Shown piece after piece: positions 1 through 7,796 of a stretch of 64,000 bases of DNA. Source of the DNA: Hymenobacter sp. DG25A. Its GTDB lineage: Bacteria > Bacteroidota > Bacteroidia > Cytophagales > Hymenobacteraceae. The stretch spans positions 2,666,001 through 2,730,000 of the forward strand of contig NZ_CP012623.1 in NCBI RefSeq assembly GCF_001280305.1, written 5' to 3'. Under the pieces are notes generated by a model. That model had not been told where the DNA came from. It saw nothing but the letters and a program-made list of their open reading frames with translations, and searched no databases. Within the stretch, counting starts at the first letter, position 1. The number at the start of each line of letters is the position of its first letter. The translations under genes were made by a program, and so were the position numbers.

Positions 1-471
1 AAAGTAAGAGTCCCAGTAATACACCTCCCGGAAGCGTCCGCCGGGCACAATGTACGGGCGCGGCAAAGGCAGCAAGGACGAGAACTGCGTGCCCGCATCC
101 GGCTGCCGCTGCAGCACCGCCCAGAGCGTGTCAATATGGTGACAGATACCGGCCGAAACCTGGCTTTTATAGCTCCCTCCTACCTCAGCGGGGGCAATGA
201 AATGCGTGGCGACGAAAGCCTTCAGATCGAAGCCCGGCTGGTCTTTTTGCTGCTGGTAAGCGCGCAGTACGACTTCCGGTTGCTCCCGGGCCACGGCATC
301 CACGAAGGTTTTATTATCGGGAAATACGTGGCCCAGCTGCACGGCCTCAAACAGGCCGGGATACAGCTGCCGGGGCGAAGCCTGCTGGGCCTGCCCGCGC
401 AAACTCAGCAGCAGGCAGCCCAGCAGCAGCAGCCGGTTAAAAGTAGAGGGAAGGCAGAGAGGTCTGCGCAT
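1..471 (-). CDS. treA: Periplasmic trehalase (GH37), 3' part cut off by the window edge
   Basis: The first 157 codons of a trehalase, which splits trehalose into two glucoses. The reading frame runs in phase from an ATG at 471 to base 1. Residues 1 to about 29 form a signal peptide: basic start, leucine-rich core, then GQAQ. The mature N-terminus carries PGLFEAVQ and VFPDNKTFVD, typical of GH37 enzymes. The last 20 residues contain PGGRFREVYYWDSY, a full match to trehalase signature 1 (PGGRFxExYxWDxY). It starts 21 bp downstream of the amylase stop on the same strand, so the two are probably co-transcribed for alpha-glucan and trehalose use. The catalytic Asp and Glu lie beyond the window. 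The signal peptide argues for a periplasmic (TreA-like) rather than cytoplasmic enzyme; the symbol is by analogy. Confidence 0.9.
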   Translation of the reverse strand, partial: MRRPLCLPSTFNRLLLLGCLLLSLRGQAQQASPRQLYPGLFEAVQLGHVFPDNKTFVDAVAREQPEVVLRAYQQQKDQPGFDLKAFVATHFIAPAEVGGSYKSQVSAGICHHIDTLWAVLQRQPDAGTQFSSLLPLPRPYIVPGGRFREVYYWDSYF

Positions 472-492
472 GCGTTAGCCGGTAAGGAAGTT

Positions 493-2355
493 CTACTTCT
501 GCAGCTCCAGCACCAAGGCGGTTTTGGCGGGCAGCTGCAGGGTGGAAATATCGTTGATGGTTTCGTTGGTCAGCACGTTGCGGGCTTTGGTGAAGCCTTT
601 GGTGCGCTCAATAAAGCGGGCGGTAGGCAGCGTCGCCACCTTATCGGTGGGGTTGGTGGCCACCATCACGGTGCCGTTGGCATCGTAGCGGAAGTACACG
701 TAGAGGTTGTCCTGCAGCAGGTACTGCATCAGCTTACCGGAGTGCAACGCAGGATGCGTTTTGCGGTAGGTAGCCAGGGTGCGCACAAACTGAAAGGCCG
801 CATTTTCCTGGGCTGTGCGGCCGGCCGCCGTAAACTTGTCTTCCTTGTCGCCGGGCCAGCCGCCGGGGAAGTCCTTGCGCACTTCGGCATCGGTGGGGTT
901 CTTGAAGTTCTTCATCAGGATTTCGGTGCCGTAGTACATGCTGGGAATGCCCCGGGTGGTGAGCAGCCAGGTGAGGCCCATTTTGTACTTGTCGAAATCC
1001 TCGCCTATTACTGACAGGTACCGGTCATGGTCGTGGTTATCCAGGAACGTGACCAGCTTGGTGGGGTCCTGGTACACGGCATCCTGGGCCAGCGCCTCAT
1101 ACATGCGCTGGGCGGTGCCCTCGTGCTTCAGCCCCTCTACCATGGCGCCTTCCAGCACGAAATCAAGCCCGCCGGGCTGGTTGGATTTGAAGGGGAAGTT
1201 GATGTTGTTCCGCACGTAGTACGACTGGTCCACCACGTTATTCACCGACGACTCGCCGAAGATGTGGATGCGTGGATATTCCGTGAGCAGGGCCGCGTTG
1301 CAGCGGTTCATAAACGGCTGGTCGTTGTACATGTAGGTATCAATGCGCCAGGCATCTACCCCAAAGTTCTCCACCGACCAGATGGCGTGCTGAATCAGGT
1401 AGTTGGCCACGTAGGGGTTCTGCTGATTGAGGTCGGGCAGGAAAGGCACAAACCAGCCATCCAGCGTTACTTTCTTATCAATCTGAGAAGCGTGCGGGTC
1501 GGTGATGGGCTGCTGACGGTAGGAGGTATTGGTGTAGGTGGGCCACTGGTGCAGCCAGCTTTTCATGGGCAGGTCCTGCAGAATCCAGTGGGTGTTGCCT
1601 ACGTGGTTGTACACGGCATCCTGCACCACTTTCATACCAGCGGCGTGGGCTTTCTGCACGAAGGATTTGTAGGCCTCGTTGCCGCCCAAGCGTCGGTCAA
1701 CGTTATACTGGTCCGTGAAGCCGTAGCCGTGGTAGGAGGCGCGCATGGTGCCGCCCTCGTTGGTGAGCGGCTGGTTGTTCTCGAGGACGGGCGTAAACCA
1801 GATAGCCGTAACGCCGAGGTCTTTGAGGTAAGGAAGGTGCTGGGCGGCACCCTGCAGGTCGCCGCCGTGGCGGAAGAAGGGGTTATTCCGGTCGTGGTTG
1901 GGGTCGCGCAGGTCGGCGAATTTGTCGTTGCCGGGGTCGCCGTTGGCAAACCGGTCGGGCATGGCCAGGTAGATGAAATCGGCCTGGGTGACGCCCTGTC
2001 CTTTGGGGGAATTGTCGCGGGCTTTCAGCTCCCAGGTTTTGGTAACCGTCTGGCTGCCTTTTTTGCCCACAATCCGCACGGTGCCGGGCTTGGCCGAGGC
2101 CGCAATGGTGAGGTCTAGGAAGGCGTAATTAGGGTTTTCCACGGTGTTGGTTTTCACCAGCTTCACCCCGGGATAAGTAATAGTGTACGTGAGCGTGCCA
2201 GCCTGGGGGCCATACACCAGCAGCTGCACATTAGGCCGCTTCATGCCTACCCACCAGTTGGTGGGGTTTATCTTTTGAATAGCCTGGGCCAGGGCCAACT
2301 CCGGCAAAACCAGCACCAGCAGCACCAGCAGCCGACCTAAAAAAGCTTTTGTCAT
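493..2355 (-). CDS. Secreted GH13 alpha-amylase family enzyme (neopullulanase / cyclomaltodextrinase type)
   Basis: A 620-residue retaining alpha-glucosidase-type hydrolase. Residues 1-24 are a signal peptide ending LALAQ. Residues about 25-115 look like the N-terminal beta domain of the SusA/cyclomaltodextrinase group (WWVGM start). The TIM barrel follows with all four GH13 regions: DAVYNH at 246-251, GVDAWRIDTY at 332-341 (nucleophile D339), FGESS at 366-370 (acid/base E368) and FLDNHD at 437-442 (D442). A small beta domain closes the protein. The length fits the family. It is the first gene of a minus-strand pair with trehalase 21 bp downstream, suggesting a starch/maltodextrin/trehalose cassette. 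No susCD-like pair is visible here. Neopullulanase versus cyclomaltodextrinase specificity cannot be decided by eye. Confidence 0.92.
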   Translation of the reverse strand: MTKAFLGRLLVLLVLVLPELALAQAIQKINPTNWWVGMKRPNVQLLVYGPQAGTLTYTITYPGVKLVKTNTVENPNYAFLDLTIAASAKPGTVRIVGKKGSQTVTKTWELKARDNSPKGQGVTQADFIYLAMPDRFANGDPGNDKFADLRDPNHDRNNPFFRHGGDLQGAAQHLPYLKDLGVTAIWFTPVLENNQPLTNEGGTMRASYHGYGFTDQYNVDRRLGGNEAYKSFVQKAHAAGMKVVQDAVYNHVGNTHWILQDLPMKSWLHQWPTYTNTSYRQQPITDPHASQIDKKVTLDGWFVPFLPDLNQQNPYVANYLIQHAIWSVENFGVDAWRIDTYMYNDQPFMNRCNAALLTEYPRIHIFGESSVNNVVDQSYYVRNNINFPFKSNQPGGLDFVLEGAMVEGLKHEGTAQRMYEALAQDAVYQDPTKLVTFLDNHDHDRYLSVIGEDFDKYKMGLTWLLTTRGIPSMYYGTEILMKNFKNPTDAEVRKDFPGGWPGDKEDKFTAAGRTAQENAAFQFVRTLATYRKTHPALHSGKLMQYLLQDNLYVYFRYDANGTVMVATNPTDKVATLPTARFIERTKGFTKARNVLTNETINDISTLQLPAKTALVLELQK

Positions 2356-2474
2356 CTTGCTTACAGAGAAATGGAAGAGTAAAACGGAGCAACCGAAGAG
2401 AGTGGAAAAGTAGCGTTTATTACCGCCATTTTCCCGCCCTGCCAGGCAATAGAAAACAAGCTACTCAAACTAAG

Positions 2475-3203
2475 CTAGCCCAGCAGTTGCTGCATCTGGC
2501 GGGCATTGCCTACCGCCGCGCCGCCCATGCCGTTATTGAAATAGAGGTACACCTGCTTAACGTGTTTGGCCGCTTGTATTTCGTGGGCAATGCGCTGCAG
2601 GAAAGCCTCGTCATAAGGCGTTTTATAGAGCTCCGGCACCCCGTGAAAACGGTAGTACAGCACGTCGGTATTGGCTACTACTTCATCGGGCAGGGGCATG
2701 GGGTGACTCTGCCCTACAAAGGCAATGCGGTGGCGGGCCAGCTCGCGGTACACCTCCCCTTCCCACCAGCTCAGGTGGCGGAACTCCACCACGTTGGTAA
2801 AGGCGGGGTCCAGGCAGTGGAGCAGGCGGGCCATCAGCTCCTCGGTATACGCGGCCTTGGGCGGTAGCTGGAAGAGCACCGGACCCAGCTTATCGCGCAG
2901 GCCTTCCTGAATGGTGCCGTAGAAATCCTGCAGCACCGGCTCGGCCTCGGCGTTAAACTTTTTGTAGTGCGTTACCAGGCGCGGGGCTTTCACGGCAAAC
3001 TGAAAGCCGGGCGGGCTCTGGTCGTAGAGCTTTTCCAGGAAGCCCAGCTCCGGCATTTTGTAGAACGTCACGTTCAGCTCCACGGTGTTAAACTGGGTGC
3101 AGTAGTATTCAAACCACTTGCGCGGCGGTATTTCGGGCGGGTAGAACACGCCTTTCCAGTCGCGGTAGGAAAAGCCGGAGCAGCCAATGTGGTAAGTGGG
3201 CAT
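2475..3203 (-). CDS. DUF72 domain protein
   Basis: A 242-residue protein of the DUF72 (YecE-like, TIM-barrel fold) family. It has the family N-terminus IGCSGFSYRDWKGVFYP and then the block VELNVTFYKMP. The central FAVKAPRLVTH and the later VVEFRHLSWW and YYRFHG blocks are also family hallmarks. The molecular function is unknown; a nuclease-like or sugar-isomerase-like role has been suggested from the fold only. No signal peptide is seen, so it is probably cytoplasmic. It stands alone between the amylase (opposite end, 119 bp away) and the divergent Nudix gene. A decayed second DUF72 copy lies at 9071-9220. Confidence 0.9.
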   Translation of the reverse strand: MPTYHIGCSGFSYRDWKGVFYPPEIPPRKWFEYYCTQFNTVELNVTFYKMPELGFLEKLYDQSPPGFQFAVKAPRLVTHYKKFNAEAEPVLQDFYGTIQEGLRDKLGPVLFQLPPKAAYTEELMARLLHCLDPAFTNVVEFRHLSWWEGEVYRELARHRIAFVGQSHPMPLPDEVVANTDVLYYRFHGVPELYKTPYDEAFLQRIAHEIQAAKHVKQVYLYFNNGMGGAAVGNARQMQQLLG

Positions 3204-3361
3204 CAGGAAGGGGCCAGTGGTGGGAGCGTCCTTGTACGCGGTTTTGGCCGGGAGTTGCGGTATTTGCCGGCCTAGGAGCGGCGGCGGAAGCAGCAGGTTG
3301 CTCTCCGCTGATCAGTTTAAGCGAAATTGCCAACCCACCGCTCCTATTTCAATACCCCTCC

Positions 3362-3763
3362 ATGACACTGATTGATAAGATTGCCTGGCTCCATCTGCAC
3401 GAAGGCCGGCTGCTGAGCACCCGCAGCCACGGCAAAGACCGGTACTACATTCCCGGCGGCAAGCGCGAAGCCGGCGAAACCGACGAGCAAACGCTGCTGC
3501 GCGAAATTCGGGAAGAGCTGACCGTGCAGCTGGAACCCGCCAGCCTGGTATACCAGGGCACTTTTGAGGCACCCGCCCACGGCCACCCGGCGGGCATTCG
3601 GGTGCAAATGACCTGCTACAGCGCCCAGTATAGCGGAGAGCTGCAGCCGGCCGCGGAAATAGCAGAAATAGTGTGGCTTACTTACCAACACCGGCCGTTG
3701 GTTTCGGCCGTGGATCAGCTGATTTTTGACTGGTTGCGGGAGCGGCAGTTGCTGGCCGATTAG
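3362..3763 (+). CDS. Nudix hydrolase
   Basis: A 133-residue Nudix protein, expected to cleave nucleoside diphosphates linked to another moiety using Mg2+ or Mn2+. The Nudix box begins GGKREAGETDEQ and ends LLREIREEL, giving G-x5-E-x7-REUxEE. The usual glycine after the EE pair (x-G-U) is replaced by threonine (LTV), a mild departure. The catalytic glutamates of REIREE are intact. The upstream strand GKDRYYIPGGK and downstream EAPAHG and IVWLT segments fit the fold. It is divergent from the DUF72 gene. The substrate cannot be told from sequence; NTP pyrophosphohydrolase or mutator-like activity is possible. Confidence 0.88.
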   Translation: MTLIDKIAWLHLHEGRLLSTRSHGKDRYYIPGGKREAGETDEQTLLREIREELTVQLEPASLVYQGTFEAPAHGHPAGIRVQMTCYSAQYSGELQPAAEIAEIVWLTYQHRPLVSAVDQLIFDWLRERQLLAD

Positions 3764-3853
3764 CCCTGGGTTTTGATGGAAGAAACCTCTGAGTGCGCCA
3801 GCCAGTAATACACCATACACCCAATTCTTCTCCCTGACTATTCCCTTCACCAC

Positions 3854-4420
3854 ATGAACACCGTCCATACCTTTTCTGCCGAAACCGAAGACGCTCTGTG
3901 GCAACAGGTGGCGGCTGATATCAAGCTGGAAGAAGGCTTGCTGGAATACAACGCCCAGCTCATTCAGAACGGCTACCACATAGAGCTGGACGTGGATATT
4001 GACTTGGGCGGCGGCTTTGAGGGCGGCTATGAAACCACCACGTTTACGGCCCTGGTGCCCAACCATACGTCCCTGCGCTTTGCCCTGCACGAGCAGGACT
4101 GGGTGCATGAAATAGGCAAGTTTCTGGGCCTGACGGATGTGGAGCTGGGCGACCCGGAGCTGGACGCCGCCTTCATCATCACCACCAACGATACGGATGC
4201 CCTGCGCCGCCTGCTGCTCCCCGACCCCGCCGTGCGCCAGACGCTGCTGCGCTACCAGGAATTCCGCCTCACGCTGGCGCCGGCCTCGCACGATGCCGAC
4301 GCCGAAGTGTACCTCACCTTTTCCAAGGATACGGCCCTGGTAGAACCCGAGCAACTGCGCGAAGTCTACCATATGCTGTATACCCTGCTGCGGCAGCTCT
4401 CGCCTCCCGCCACACTATAG
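3854..4420 (+). CDS. Uncharacterised acidic cytoplasmic protein
   Basis: A 188-residue open frame starting at an ATG 90 bp after the Nudix stop on the same strand. I do not recognise a family. It is acidic, with no signal peptide or membrane segment. It has a run of aspartates around residues 48-56 (ELDVDIDLGGGFEGGYETT) and an alternation of strand-like and helix-like stretches. Codon usage and GC3 match the neighbours, which supports real coding. It may share a transcript with the Nudix gene, but nothing links the functions. Confidence 0.7.
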   Translation: MNTVHTFSAETEDALWQQVAADIKLEEGLLEYNAQLIQNGYHIELDVDIDLGGGFEGGYETTTFTALVPNHTSLRFALHEQDWVHEIGKFLGLTDVELGDPELDAAFIITTNDTDALRRLLLPDPAVRQTLLRYQEFRLTLAPASHDADAEVYLTFSKDTALVEPEQLREVYHMLYTLLRQLSPPATL

Positions 4421-4453
4421 TCAGCGGCAATACCCGCCGTTTACTGCCCGGTA

Positions 4454-5272
4454 TTAATGGTTTGGACTGTCCTTCTGCCGGGTACTGAGTTCATGCCGGA
4501 GCTGCCGGAGCTCATCGTGCAGGGCGGCCACTTGGGCGGCCCCTGCCAGCTCCCCTTCCTCACTATTGGCCTCCCGGCCCATGAAAAAGGTGGCCAGTGT
4601 GGCCGTGAAATAGCCAAAAACGGCAAACCCGTACAGTGCCAGCAGCAAGCACAGCGTTTGCCCCTCCGCCGTGCGGGGCCAGTAGTCGCTACCCATGCTG
4701 GTGAGGAGCATAGCCGTCCACCAGAGTGCCTGGGAGTAGCTTTGCAGGCCACCGGGCTCCTTGTTTTCAAACGCAAACATGCCCGCCGCGCCTACCAGCA
4801 CCACCACGCCCGTGAGGCCCAGGACGTAGCCCAGCCCCCGCCGCCCAAAACTGGCCGCCAGCGCCTTCATGCCCCGGTTTAGGGAGCCCACCACCTTCAC
4901 CAGCCGCAGGCCCCGGGCAGCCCGCGCCAGACGTAGCACGCGGGCCAGCCGCAGCACCCGCACGGCAGGCACCAGCAGGGAAATCATGGTAATAATGTTG
5001 GCTTTCAGAAAGGCCCGCCTGGCGGGCGCCAGCAGCAGCTTCAGCAGAAAATCCAGGATAAAGATTATCCAGATAATGGTGCTCAGCAGCTCCAGCTCCG
5101 CAGATAACCCCCAGATAAGCTCTACGCCCAGCAGCACCAGCCAGCCAAACCCCAGCACCACCATAGGCGTCTCCAGCCAATCGGTGAGCTGCTGCAGCAA
5201 TTCATAGCGCTCCTGCCGCAGCTGTTTGTGTTCGTGTAAGGAAGTACGCTTTTGCTTAAAAGAAGAAGCCAT
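4454..5272 (-). CDS. Ion transporter / voltage-gated-like cation channel with unusual pore motif
   Basis: A 272-residue six-helix channel (Ion_trans family). Hydrophobic S1 and S2 lie in the first third. S4 is a clear voltage-sensor helix with repeated arginines (VLRLARVLRLARAARGLR). The pore loop before S6 reads LLTSMGSDYWP, where classical K+ channels have TVGYGD; S6 is CLLLALYGFAVFGYF. The pore sequence makes ion selectivity uncertain. The start at 5272 (MASSFKQKR) is preferred over an in-frame ATG 69 bp upstream, because the extra residues are glycine- and threonine-rich and unlike the family. It is convergent with the unknown gene ending at 4420 and divergent from the SDR gene. Confidence 0.85.
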   Translation of the reverse strand: MASSFKQKRTSLHEHKQLRQERYELLQQLTDWLETPMVVLGFGWLVLLGVELIWGLSAELELLSTIIWIIFILDFLLKLLLAPARRAFLKANIITMISLLVPAVRVLRLARVLRLARAARGLRLVKVVGSLNRGMKALAASFGRRGLGYVLGLTGVVVLVGAAGMFAFENKEPGGLQSYSQALWWTAMLLTSMGSDYWPRTAEGQTLCLLLALYGFAVFGYFTATLATFFMGREANSEEGELAGAAQVAALHDELRQLRHELSTRQKDSPNH

Positions 5273-5354
5273 GCCGAGTAGAGTAACAGTGGAGGTAAGA
5301 AGAGCACTTCCTGCCTGCATACCTACGCCCCCGCGGCCCACGGGTTAATTTGCT

Positions 5355-5393
5355 CCCGGCGCGGGGGCGGCTTTCCGGCCCCCGCCCCGGCAA
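5355..5393. terminator. GC-rich inverted repeat between channel and SDR genes
   Basis: The arms GCGGGGGC and GCCCCCGC pair around a short loop. There is no T-tract and it lies between divergent genes, so it is more likely a structured 5' region than a true terminator. Confidence 0.25.
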
Positions 5394-5485
5394 TCCAGGT
5401 GGTGGACCGGGCCGCCTTTCTGGAATTTATTTGTCTATATATAAGTAACTTAATAGAATAATCTTTCACCTTAAACCTTACAGCC

Positions 5486-6277
5486 ATGAATGACCAAACC
5501 GCCTTGATTACCGGTGCCTCCAGCGGCATAGGCTTCGAGCTGGCCCGCTGCTTCGCGCGCGACGATTACCGCGTCGTGCTCGTGGCCCGTCACCTGGATG
5601 AGCTGAAAGAAGCGGCCCGCCTGATCCACCAGGAATTTGAGGGCGTAGATATTATTCTGCTGCCCTATGACCTAAGCCTGCCAGAAAGCTCCGAGCAGAT
5701 TTATGCCGAAACCACCCAACGCGGCTTCCGCATTGATGCCTTGGTGAACGACGCCGGCTTTGGCGAAACCGGCTATTTCACCGACACCGACCTTCAGACC
5801 GAGCTCAACATTATTCAGGTAAATGCGGCCTCCCTGGTGCACCTTACCAAGCTCTACCTGCGGGAAATGGTAGCCCGCAACGAAGGCCGGATTCTGCAGG
5901 TGGGCTCGGTGGCCTCCTTCTCCCCCAGCCCCTGCCAGGCCGTGTATGCCGCCACCAAAGCCTTTGTACTGAGCTTCTCGGAGGCGATACAACACGAGCT
6001 TAAACAGCAGAAATCGGCCGTTACCATGACCATTCTCTGCCCGCCGCCCACCGCTACCAACTTCTTCCGCACGGCTCACGCCGAGAATACCCGGGCGGCC
6101 CACCACACCGCCGATGCCCGCCAGGTGGCCGAGGATGGCTACGACGCGCTAATGGAAGGCGAGTCCCGCTCCCTGCCCACGCTTGGGGCGAAGGTCAACT
6201 TCCTCTCCAGCCTCGTCCTCCCCGACTCTGTTCTGGCTACGCTGATGAATGCGCAGCTGCACGAAGAGCATAAATAA
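5486..6277 (+). CDS. SDR-family NAD(P)-dependent oxidoreductase
   Basis: A 263-residue classical short-chain dehydrogenase. The Rossmann motif TGASSGIGFELAR is at residues 9-21. The NDAGFG stretch (variant of NNAG) follows near residue 88. A catalytic serine (VGSVAS) precedes YAATK, giving the Ser-Tyr-Lys set. The C-terminus replaces the usual dinucleotide-enzyme PG with CPPPTATNF, as in the YqjQ/DltE-like SDR subgroup (PGPxxTxF). It is likely cytoplasmic, and the substrate is unknown. The gene is monocistronic: an AT-rich leader precedes it and a strong hairpin with T-tract follows the stop. Confidence 0.9.
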   Translation: MNDQTALITGASSGIGFELARCFARDDYRVVLVARHLDELKEAARLIHQEFEGVDIILLPYDLSLPESSEQIYAETTQRGFRIDALVNDAGFGETGYFTDTDLQTELNIIQVNAASLVHLTKLYLREMVARNEGRILQVGSVASFSPSPCQAVYAATKAFVLSFSEAIQHELKQQKSAVTMTILCPPPTATNFFRTAHAENTRAAHHTADARQVAEDGYDALMEGESRSLPTLGAKVNFLSSLVLPDSVLATLMNAQLHEEHK

Positions 6278-6292
6278 GCCCACTTACCCGCA

Positions 6293-6338
6293 CGCCCCCG
6301 CCTTCCGGCCCCACTAACCGGAAGACGGGGGCGTTTTT
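6293..6338 (+). terminator. Rho-independent terminator after the SDR gene
   Basis: A hairpin with arms of about 16 bp (CGCCCCCGCCTTCCGG against CCGGAAGACGGGGGCG, one mismatch) and an 8-nt loop is followed by TTTTT. It lies 15 bp after the SDR stop. Confidence 0.85.
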
Positions 6339-6409
6339 ACAGGCTGGCCTCCCGCACCCTGGCAAGCCACCGCTGTGCTGAAGTATGCGGCCGGCATAAT
6401 CTTCTGATC

Positions 6410-6572
6410 AACCCAAGAGCGTCATGTCGAGCGAAGTCGAGACATCTCGCTAGTGAGGTATACCACTGCAACGAAGTGGGCGAGATGCTTCGGCTGCGCT
6501 CAGCATGACAATACCATTACAACGTCAGCACGCGAGATGTCTCGACTGCGCTCGACATGACGCTCTTGGGTT
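6410..6572. repeat. Palindromic intergenic repeat, family A, copy 1 (with a nested related unit)
   Basis: The outer arms AACCCAAGAGCGTCATGTCG and its exact complement at 6553-6572 extend into GAGCGAAGTCGAGACATCTCGC. A third, related unit GCGAGATGCTTCGGCTGCG lies between them (6479-6510), so the element is composite. The same unit recurs at 27471-27572 and 41901-41998, and a diverged form at 33989-34034. It fills the gap between the SDR terminator and the pirin stop. No coding sequence is evident. Confidence 0.85.
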
Positions 6573-6594
6573 GTGCTTCCCACTCCTACTCACC

Positions 6595-7509
6595 CTATGA
6601 AAGCGCCTGGGGCGGCGGGGAGCCGGCCGGGCGGGACTTATCCTCGGGCAGGGGCACAAACTCCGCGTTATCATTCGGGGGCAGGGCAATGCGGCCGGCC
6701 TTCCAGTCGGCTTTGGCCTGCTCAATCCGCTCCCGACGCGAGGACACGAAGTTCCACCAGATAAACCGCTCCCCCAGCGGCTCGCCGCCCAGTAGCATGA
6801 GCGTGCTGGCCTCCTGGGCCACCAGCACCGGATCCTGGCCGGCCGTGAACACCAGCAGCTGGCCGGCAGTATAGCGCCGGCCGCCCACTTCCACGCTGCC
6901 TTTGGCCACGTAGGCGCCCCGCTCAGGGTAGCCGCGCGGCAGGCCAAAGCGGGCACCGGGCTGCAGCACCACGTGCAGGTAGAACAGCGGCGAGTGGGTT
7001 TTTACGTCATTTTTCAGTCCGAAAGCGTCGCCGGCAATGAGGCGCATCCACACGCCGGGCTCGGTGAAGATGGGAAGCTCCTGGGGCTGGTAGTTAGTGA
7101 AGGCCGGGGCGGTTTCCTCGGCGGCTTCGGGCAGGGCCACCCAGGTCTGCACCATTTCCAGCGCGCCGCCGGCCAGTGCGGCGGGGTCCTCAAACCGCTC
7201 GGAGTGGGCAATGCCGCTGCCGGCCGTCATCCAGTTTACTTCGCCGGGTCGGATGATCTGCTCTACGCCCAGACTGTCGCGGTGCGTTACCTGGCCGCCA
7301 AACAGGTAGCTCACGGTGCTGAGGCCGATGTGCGGATGGGGCAGTACATCCAGGTTGTGCATTTCGGTGGGCGGAGCATTCACGGGCCCGGCGTGGTCCA
7401 TGAAAATAAAGGGCCCCAGCATGCGCCGCAGCCGGTAAGGCAGAATCCGGCGAACATTAAAGCCGGCGCTAATAGCCGCCGGACGGGCATCAATCACAAG
7501 GTCGAGCAT
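6595..7509 (-). CDS. Pirin family protein
   Basis: A 304-residue bicupin of the pirin family. The N-terminal cupin carries the metal-binding signature HPHIGLSTVSYLF followed by VEQIIRPGEVNWMTAGSGIAHSE, with the His, His, His and Glu set expected for the metal site. The C-terminal cupin is shorter, with LVFTAGQDPVLV near the end. Pirins act as quercetin dioxygenases or redox-sensing partners; which applies here is unknown. The start at 7509 (MLDLVIDARPAA) is chosen because the upstream extension is rich in Arg, Trp and Cys and not family-like. It stands alone, with repeat A downstream. Confidence 0.9.
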   Translation of the reverse strand: MLDLVIDARPAAISAGFNVRRILPYRLRRMLGPFIFMDHAGPVNAPPTEMHNLDVLPHPHIGLSTVSYLFGGQVTHRDSLGVEQIIRPGEVNWMTAGSGIAHSERFEDPAALAGGALEMVQTWVALPEAAEETAPAFTNYQPQELPIFTEPGVWMRLIAGDAFGLKNDVKTHSPLFYLHVVLQPGARFGLPRGYPERGAYVAKGSVEVGGRRYTAGQLLVFTAGQDPVLVAQEASTLMLLGGEPLGERFIWWNFVSSRRERIEQAKADWKAGRIALPPNDNAEFVPLPEDKSRPAGSPPPQALS

Positions 7510-7796
7510 GGGGCAGAGGAAAAGTGGAAGAATGCGCCAGGCACGCATCTTCTGTATCAACCAAGCGGGGCAAAAAAGTATGCTTCCCGCAAGCGCCCGC
7601 CGGTTGGGCAAGGTAGCCCGCCCCGAATTATTTCCGCAAATACACACTGCTCCCCGGTCTGTGCCAGGGTCCATGGGGCATTGTGAAACTGAGCAACAAG
7701 AACGTCAAGAAGAGTGTCAGCAAAGCATGCCGACCGAAGTTAGTCCGGAAGCTTTGGCTGTTTACCCTTCTTATTCCTTTCGGGTGATGAAGGCAT

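Noticed and set aside
136..1014. A 292-residue plus-strand frame at the window start
   Set aside because: It overlaps the trehalase and amylase genes on the other strand, which have clear active-site signatures; the plus frame shows no domain.
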